From contig NZ_VLLB01000011.1 of the NCBI RefSeq assembly GCF_007830455.1, positions 1 to 64,000 of the forward strand: a stretch of DNA of 64,000 nt. Reading direction: 5' to 3'. This document shows positions 60,301-64,000 of this stretch, piece by piece. The translations under genes and the position numbers were made by a program. The stretch is from Pseudoduganella lurida (GTDB taxonomy: Bacteria; Pseudomonadota; Gammaproteobacteria; Burkholderiales; Burkholderiaceae_D). Every line of letters starts with the position of its first letter. The first letter of the stretch is position 1. A model generated the notes under the pieces. It did not search any database. It worked only from the letters and a program-made list of their open reading frames with translations, and had not been told where the DNA came from.

Positions 60301-60350
60301 GGTGCCAGGCACCGGGACACGGGCTCGACTATGTCCCGGTGCCTGGCACC
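60301..60350. repeat. Perfect 19-bp palindrome with a 12-nt loop, related to the intergenic repeat family
   Basis: GGTGCCAGGCACCGGGACA (60301-60319) is repeated exactly in inverted form at 60332-60350. Each arm contains the smaller palindrome GGTGCC-AGGCACC. Arm end plus loop reads GGGACACGGGCTCG, the same core as the right end of pair C (GGACACGGGCTCG), so this is a single-copy relative. It follows the permease stop by 36 bp. Confidence 0.9.
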
Positions 60351-60362
60351 GTGACAAGGGCA

Positions 60363-60442
60363 AGACGCAAAAAAGCCGGCATTGCCGGCTAAGGTAAAGC
60401 ATGAAGCACAGACGCAAAAAAGCCGGCATTGCCGGCTTTTTT
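60363..60442 (+). terminator. Duplicated terminator hairpins (GCCGGC-ATT-GCCGGC twice)
   Basis: The same hairpin with its A-rich lead-in (AGACGCAAAAAA, 28 identical bases in all) occurs at 60363-60390 and again at 60411-60437. Only the second has a T-tract on the plus strand. Both have an A-run on the left, so either can also end the minus-strand gene at 60465-60725. A third near copy (GCCGGC-AAT-GCCGGC) is at 61120-61134. Confidence 0.8.
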
Positions 60443-60464
60443 CACAACGACGTTCGGTGAATGC

Positions 60465-60725
60465 TCAGGCGGCGCGGGCCAGCTTGCGCAGTTCGGCGGC
60501 CTGGGCCGGCGCTTCGGCTTCCACTTCGTTGGCGCGGCGCAGCAGCGCCATGCGGTAGCCCACCTTGTAGTACGAAGCGACGCTCTCGTGCGAGGCGCTG
60601 CCGTGCGAGGCGGCCAGGGCAGCTGGCGTGACGCTCAGCAGGGCGCGGATCCAGTTCATGACGCTGCGGCCGGCGTTATCCAGAAAACCTTCAGCGGTGT
60701 TGTTGGTAGCGATGGCGGTGGACAT
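60465..60725 (-). CDS. Hypothetical protein (86 residues)
   Basis: MSTAIATNNTAEGFLDNAGR and onwards, Ala-rich, with a mid-protein amphipathic/hydrophobic stretch SVMNWIRALLSVTPAALA and a helical C-terminus MALLRRANEVEAEAPAQAAELRKLARAA (in part). No signal peptide. AGGAG 10 bp before the ATG and a terminator after the stop support a real gene. No family recognised. Its upstream region is nearly duplicated upstream of the TonB-domain gene, so the two are probably co-regulated. Confidence 0.65.
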   Translation of the reverse strand: MSTAIATNNTAEGFLDNAGRSVMNWIRALLSVTPAALAASHGSASHESVASYYKVGYRMALLRRANEVEAEAPAQAAELRKLARAA

Positions 60726-60733
60726 GAGACTGA

Positions 60734-60810
60734 CTCCTGAAATGAATTGAACGTTGATGCATTGCAGTATAGGACGCACTCAGTCATACAAAAACTTTTC
60801 ATTTGTGATG
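60734..60810 (-). promoter_or_regulatory. Upstream region shared with the TonB-domain gene (copy 1)
   Basis: On the minus strand it holds TATACT (-10, 60766-60771) and, 13-32 bp further upstream, the conserved stretch GAAAAGTTTTTGTATGACT. About 80% of 70 bp is identical to 61593-61663, including the AGGAG. The rest of the 433-bp gap (60811-61113) contains no gene that I can support. Confidence 0.6.
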
Positions 60811-61113
60811 TGCCCCATGCGTGAAACGTATACTTGAAGTTTCCATAACGCAACTGTTCATAAGCGAACGGTATATCTGTCCATCAGTGTGCGTGATAAG
60901 AAGGGCATGGCCCCGCGACAGAGTTATCTCGTCTGAAACGCTTGGAGCGATACCGCCGGAAAGCATGTTTTTTCGCTCCCTGCGGCGCGGATGAAACAAT
61001 CACGGGATTGAGCGATTCAGCGCGTGCGTGGAAGCTGGAACGTGCTGTCACCGCCGGCGATGGAACTCCACGGCCCAGACGCAGCCATTCGGACCGGGTG
61101 AGCGCGTCAACAA

Positions 61114-61134
61114 AAAAGCCGGCAATGCCGGCTT
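61114..61134 (-). terminator. Terminator of the TonB-domain gene
   Basis: GCCGGC-AAT-GCCGGC (61120-61134) is followed on the minus strand by TTTTTT. It lies 25 bp past the minus-strand stop. Confidence 0.88.
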
Positions 61135-61158
61135 TTCATTGGTGACAACTGGAAAGGA

Positions 61159-61503
61159 TCAGTCGATCTTCCAGGCGTAGTCCACGCGCGTCCAGGCTTC
61201 GGCCGGCGTGCCGTTCTTCGAACCCGGCTTGAACTTGCAGGCGGTCAGCGATTTCACGGCTGCCTTGTCGAGGCTCTTGAAGCCGCTCGACTTGTCGATC
61301 CTGGAATCCTTCACTTCGCCACCGGCGGACACCAGCAGGCGCATCGACACGGTGCCCTGTTCTTCGTTGGCCAGCGACATGCGCGGGTAGTCGGTCTTGC
61401 ATTCGTCGGCATCGACCGGCACGGGCGCGGCGGCGTGCGCTGCACCAGCGAACAGGACGGTTGCGATCAGGCTCAGGACACCCTGGTTCAGTTTGATAGA
61501 CAT
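61159..61503 (-). CDS. Periplasmic TonB C-terminal-domain protein
   Basis: 114 residues. A signal peptide (MSIKLNQGVLSLIATVLFAG to AHA) is followed directly by a TonB C-terminal-like domain: CKTDYPRMSLANEEQGTVSM, then DSRIDKSSGFKSLDKAAVKSL and CKFKPGSKNGTPAEAW. The membrane anchor and Pro-rich spacer of true TonB are missing, so it cannot be a normal energy transducer. Two Cys (in ECKTD and TACKF) may form a disulfide. Such secreted TonB-C proteins are common but of unknown function. The start is supported by GGGGAA upstream. Confidence 0.8.
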   Translation of the reverse strand: MSIKLNQGVLSLIATVLFAGAAHAAAPVPVDADECKTDYPRMSLANEEQGTVSMRLLVSAGGEVKDSRIDKSSGFKSLDKAAVKSLTACKFKPGSKNGTPAEAWTRVDYAWKID

Positions 61504-61592
61504 TGTAGTTCCCCTATTAGTTAATGACAGTTAGCCCGGCACCGGCACGTATTGCTCGGTTCGCCGTGGCGCCACGTGATGACCGTGGCTGT

Positions 61593-61663
61593 CTCCTGAA
61601 TTAACGTTGTTGCGTTGCAGTGTAGGGTGGCCAAAGTCATATGAAAACTTTTCGTTTGTGATG
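61593..61663 (-). promoter_or_regulatory. Upstream region shared with the 86-residue gene (copy 2)
   Basis: The minus strand reads the same conserved GAAAAGTTTTCATATGACT, a -10-like TACACT (61619-61624) and AGGAG as copy 1. The TonB-domain start lies 90 bp downstream; a 14-codon frame beginning GTG and ending at 61531 lies in this leader and may be a leader peptide or a decayed gene start. No other feature is seen between 61664 and the mobile element. Confidence 0.55.
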
Positions 61664-61857
61664 TTATCCATACAGGAAATCGATAACTGGACGACGCCAA
61701 ACAAACTGCTTTCATGAGTGCCGCGCATAACGGCCTGTTGCTGGACGTTATGTGAGAGGCGTCAGGCGGGTGCGGGAAGGAGATTTGCGGGATCGTCCGG
61801 CGGCCGCAGCCATGATGGAACCGGCAACGATACCGCCAAGGCAAGCCACAAAATTTA

Positions 61858-62953
61858 GGCGCTGTCACCCGAGCCTGTGGAATGAACTGAACCATTCGCC
61901 GGAAAAGCTGTCTCAACCGATGTTGACGAAGGAGGTTCCGATGAACGATGGTGGATTCATGCAGTTTCTCTCTCATGTGAAGGGGCAGCTGGAACGGCTG
62001 ACCAGCGCTCAACTTGCAACGCTACAGGCGGCCATCGTGCCTGCGTCGATGCTGTCGGTCTGTCTGCACCTGATCGAGCAGTACGGCCACGACTGCCGCA
62101 CTTGCCCGCATTGCGCGCATCCCCGCACTTATCGCCACGGATTCGCTTATGGCCTGCAACGCTACCGATGCTGCGCGTGCCGGCGCACCTTCAACAAGCT
62201 CACCAACACACCAATGGCGTCTCTGCGCCTGCGAGGCAAGTGGCTGCCCTTTCTGCAGTGCCTGCTCGATTCGCTGCCGGTCCGGGCCGCGGCGAAGCAG
62301 GTCGGCATCCACCGCAACACCAGCTTCCGGTGGCGCCACCGCTTTCTCCAGGACGGCAAGCACGACCGGCCAGCCAAGCTGCAAGGCATCGTCGAGGCCG
62401 ACGAAACCTATCTGCTCGAATCGCAGAAGGGCAGTCGTCATCTGACCCGTCCCGCCAGGCACCGCGGCGGGCGGGCAAAACGACGGGGCGTTTCCCACGA
62501 ACTCGATTGCCTCCTCGTGGCCCGGGACCGGGGCGGCCACACGCGCGACTTCGTCTGCGGTCGGGGACCGGCCACGGCAACGCAGCTGCGGGAGCATTTG
62601 CAACCGGTTCTATCGCGCGATGTGATGCTGATTTCGGACAGTGCGGCGGCCTACCGGGCCTTTGCGGAGGCGGCAGGCATCCTGCACGAGACGGTCAACC
62701 TGCGTGCCGGCATCCGGGCCCGCGGCACCATCCACCTGCAAAACGTGAACGCCTATCACGGCCGCTTCCATGGCTGGCTGGCCCGCTTCAACGGCGTGGC
62801 CAGCCGCTATCTGTCCAACTATCTGGGCTGGCGCCATGGGCTCGAAGCCCGGCGCTGGCGCACGCCGGCCCGCTGTCTGATCGCGGCATTGGGCCACAAT
62901 ACGGTCGAGTCGGGTTAGTACGGGAAACTTCCACAGGCTTGAGTGACAGCGCC
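61858..62953 (+). mobile_element. Complete insertion sequence, IS1595 family
   Basis: 1096 bp bounded by imperfect inverted repeats: 61858-61882 (GGCGCTGTCACCCGAGCCTG then TGGAA) and 62929-62953 (its reverse complement at 23 of 25 positions). The target duplication AAATTTA stands at 61851-61857 and 62954-62960. One transposase gene fills the element. The target lies at the stop codon of the EamA gene (the duplicated bases include that TAA), so the gene product is unchanged. The ends are intact, suggesting recent movement. Confidence 0.9.
61941..62918 (+). CDS. IS1595-family transposase
   Basis: 325 residues from ATG 61941 with AAGGAGGT just upstream. An N-terminal zinc ribbon (CRTCPHCAHPRTYRHG, then YRCCACRRTFNKLT) precedes a helix-turn-helix-like segment VRAAAKQVGIHRNTSFRWRH. 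The DDE-type catalytic core has Asp in EADETYLLES, Asp in LISDSAAAYRAF and the family's Asn in HLQNVNAYHGRFHGWL. All residues are present and the frame is intact, so the element could be active. Confidence 0.93.
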   Translation: MNDGGFMQFLSHVKGQLERLTSAQLATLQAAIVPASMLSVCLHLIEQYGHDCRTCPHCAHPRTYRHGFAYGLQRYRCCACRRTFNKLTNTPMASLRLRGKWLPFLQCLLDSLPVRAAAKQVGIHRNTSFRWRHRFLQDGKHDRPAKLQGIVEADETYLLESQKGSRHLTRPARHRGGRAKRRGVSHELDCLLVARDRGGHTRDFVCGRGPATATQLREHLQPVLSRDVMLISDSAAAYRAFAEAAGILHETVNLRAGIRARGTIHLQNVNAYHGRFHGWLARFNGVASRYLSNYLGWRHGLEARRWRTPARCLIAALGHNTVESG

Positions 62954-62957
62954 AAAT

Positions 62958-63854
62958 TTATGCAGCGGGCCGGAACAGCCTGCCGCCAAACAGCACGCAC
63001 ATCAGCGCGAGCACGGTCAGGGCAATGCCGCCCCATTGCCATGCGGTGATCGATTCGTCCAGGATGAGCACCCCGGCGGTGATGCCGACCACGGGGACGC
63101 CGAGGCTGAACGGCGCCACCTTGTTGGCCGGATGGCGCTTGAGCAGCAGCGTCCACAGGCCGTAGCCGACCAAGGTGGCCATCCAGCCCAGGTAGGCCAG
63201 CGCAACCCAGGCCGACAGCGGCGCGGCCGTCCACTGCCAGCGCGTGGCGGCGGGATCGAAGGCGAGCGACAGCAGCGCGAACGGCACGATCGGCGCCAGG
63301 CAGCTCCACACCAGGAAGGCCAGCGGATCGAAGCCGGGACTGCTCTGCTGGGCGCGCCGCACGACGATGTTCGACGCGGCCCACATCGCCGCGCCGGCCA
63401 GGCACAGCACGAAACCGGCGACGGTGGTGTCGCCCGCGCCGGCGGCACCGGCATAGTTCATGCCGAAGCACAGCAGGCCGAGTGCCGCGATGCCCAGGCC
63501 CAGCAGCAGCTGGCGGGTGGGCTTCTCGCCCAGCAGCGCGTAGCCATAGACGGCCGTGAAGAAGATCTGCGTCTGCAGCAGCACGGAGGCCAGCGAGGCG
63601 CTCATGCCCACCTTCAGCGACATGAACACGAAGCCGAACTGCCCCAGCCCCTGCGTCAGGCCATACAGCACCATCCATCGCGGCGCCACGGGCGGGCGGC
63701 GCAGGAACAGCACCAGCGGCAGCGTGGCGAACAGGAAGCGGCCCACGCCCAGCTGGAACGGCGTGAAGTAGCGCAGCCCGACTTTCATCGCCACGAAGTT
63801 GGTACCCCAGATGATCACGACCACGAGTGCCGCCAGCAGGTCCCTGCCTTTCAT
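62958..63854 (-). CDS. EamA-family (DMT superfamily) transporter
   Basis: 298 residues with ten hydrophobic segments in two repeats of five helices (each EamA domain). WGTNFVAMKVGLRYFTPF near the N-terminus and GWMATLVGYGLWTLLLKRHP in the second half are typical of the RhaT/YedA group of metabolite exporters. Substrate unknown. An insertion sequence has landed exactly at its stop codon without changing the protein. AGGGCGG precedes ATG 63854, and another minus-strand gene ends 21 bp upstream. Confidence 0.87.
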   Translation of the reverse strand: MKGRDLLAALVVVIIWGTNFVAMKVGLRYFTPFQLGVGRFLFATLPLVLFLRRPPVAPRWMVLYGLTQGLGQFGFVFMSLKVGMSASLASVLLQTQIFFTAVYGYALLGEKPTRQLLLGLGIAALGLLCFGMNYAGAAGAGDTTVAGFVLCLAGAAMWAASNIVVRRAQQSSPGFDPLAFLVWSCLAPIVPFALLSLAFDPAATRWQWTAAPLSAWVALAYLGWMATLVGYGLWTLLLKRHPANKVAPFSLGVPVVGITAGVLILDESITAWQWGGIALTVLALMCVLFGGRLFRPAA

Positions 63855-63875
63855 GTGCCGCCCTTCATGCGCCGG

Positions 63876-64000
63876 TCATGCCGCGGTCTCGCGCCGCACC
63901 ACGTTCTTCTCGATCGCGGCCCGGTGCACGATGATCTGCTCGGCGTCGGCCTGCAGCAGCCGGATGCGGCGCTGCACGACGGCGAAGCCCGGCCACGAGG
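63876..64000 (-). CDS. 3' end of an unidentified gene (partial)
   Basis: The last 41 codons read ...SWPGFAVVQRRIRLLQADAE, QIIVHRAAIEKNVVRRETAA, stop, with codon use like the rest of the window. Its stop is 21 bp before the EamA start, so the two are probably one operon. The fragment is an amphipathic helical tail and too short to assign. Confidence 0.6.
   Translation of the reverse strand, partial: SWPGFAVVQRRIRLLQADAEQIIVHRAAIEKNVVRRETAA

Noticed and set aside
60301..60350. Insertion-sequence terminal repeats or a dif/att site
   Set aside because: No transposase or integrase gene lies beside the palindrome, and there is no flanking direct repeat; the shared core with the paired repeats is a better explanation.
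60942..61145. 67-codon plus-strand frame in the 60726-61158 gap
   Set aside because: It runs through the terminator of the TonB-domain gene, lacks a ribosome-binding site and has no recognisable composition.
61752..61940. N-terminal extension of the transposase
   Set aside because: It would begin outside the left inverted repeat at 61858, and ATG 61941 has a strong AAGGAGGT site.

Overview
The window is high-GC, gene-dense chromosomal DNA from a betaproteobacterium, most likely an Oxalobacteraceae member close to Massilia/Pseudoduganella. The basis is the recG < > queA-tgt-yajC-secD-secF order, the 5S/23S sequence style, the PEP-CTERM proteins and the overall gene repertoire. The assignment is by recognition only; no database search was possible.

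Layout. 1-340: the 3' end of an rRNA operon (23S tail, 5S, terminator). 525-6773: an interlocked lipid-metabolism cluster that matches the little-studied E. coli ynbABCD genes (CDP-diglyceride synthase-like, hydrolase-methyltransferase fusion, CDP-alcohol phosphotransferase, PAP2/dual-specificity phosphatase). A patatin-like protein with both catalytic positions changed and a short-chain dehydrogenase are added, and a PagL-type lipid A deacylase lies next door. 7501-20833: metabolic and housekeeping genes (HIBADH-like dehydrogenase, M20 amidohydrolase with repeated gene tails, molybdopterin oxidoreductase, lipoprotein peptidase, two tandem fadD paralogues, PhoD phosphatase, acyl-CoA thioesterase, Atm1-type ABC exporter). 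20919-22760: a three-gene PEP-CTERM mini-operon behind a good sigma-54 promoter match. 22827-29905: dicarboxylate/amino-acid symporter, orphan amino-acid ABC ATPase, pyrC, DUF3025, Gfo/Idh/MocA oxidoreductase, a small sorting-signal protein and an MFS carrier.

30190-38103 holds recG divergent from queA-tgt (queuosine in tRNA) and yajC-secD-secF (Sec translocon accessory complex). 38347-42863 is a minus-strand block: eutBC, an esterase, an HDOD protein and a small acidic protein. 43071-56332 is a complete arginine succinyltransferase (AST) catabolic operon: AraC/ArgR-type regulator, aruC, aruF, aruG, astD, astB, a giant NAD-glutamate dehydrogenase (gdhB) and astE. Inserting gdhB lets one transcript carry arginine carbon to 2-oxoglutarate. 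56511-64000 holds an old yellow enzyme, a HAD phosphatase, an APC permease, small proteins with a shared promoter sequence, a TonB C-terminal-domain protein, an intact IS1595-type element inserted at the stop codon of an EamA transporter gene, and the 3' end of an unidentified gene.

The intergenic spaces carry an unusual repeat family. Inverted pairs of about 50-60 bp lie at 30049-30190, 34532-34670 and 56341-56455, and a perfect 19-bp palindrome at 60301-60350 shares their core. Smaller tandem repeats sit at gene ends or starts (8435-8620, 27020-27109, 43034-43085). The most promising under-described system is the ynb-type lipid cluster; the sigma-54/PEP-CTERM operon and the paired repeat family come next.
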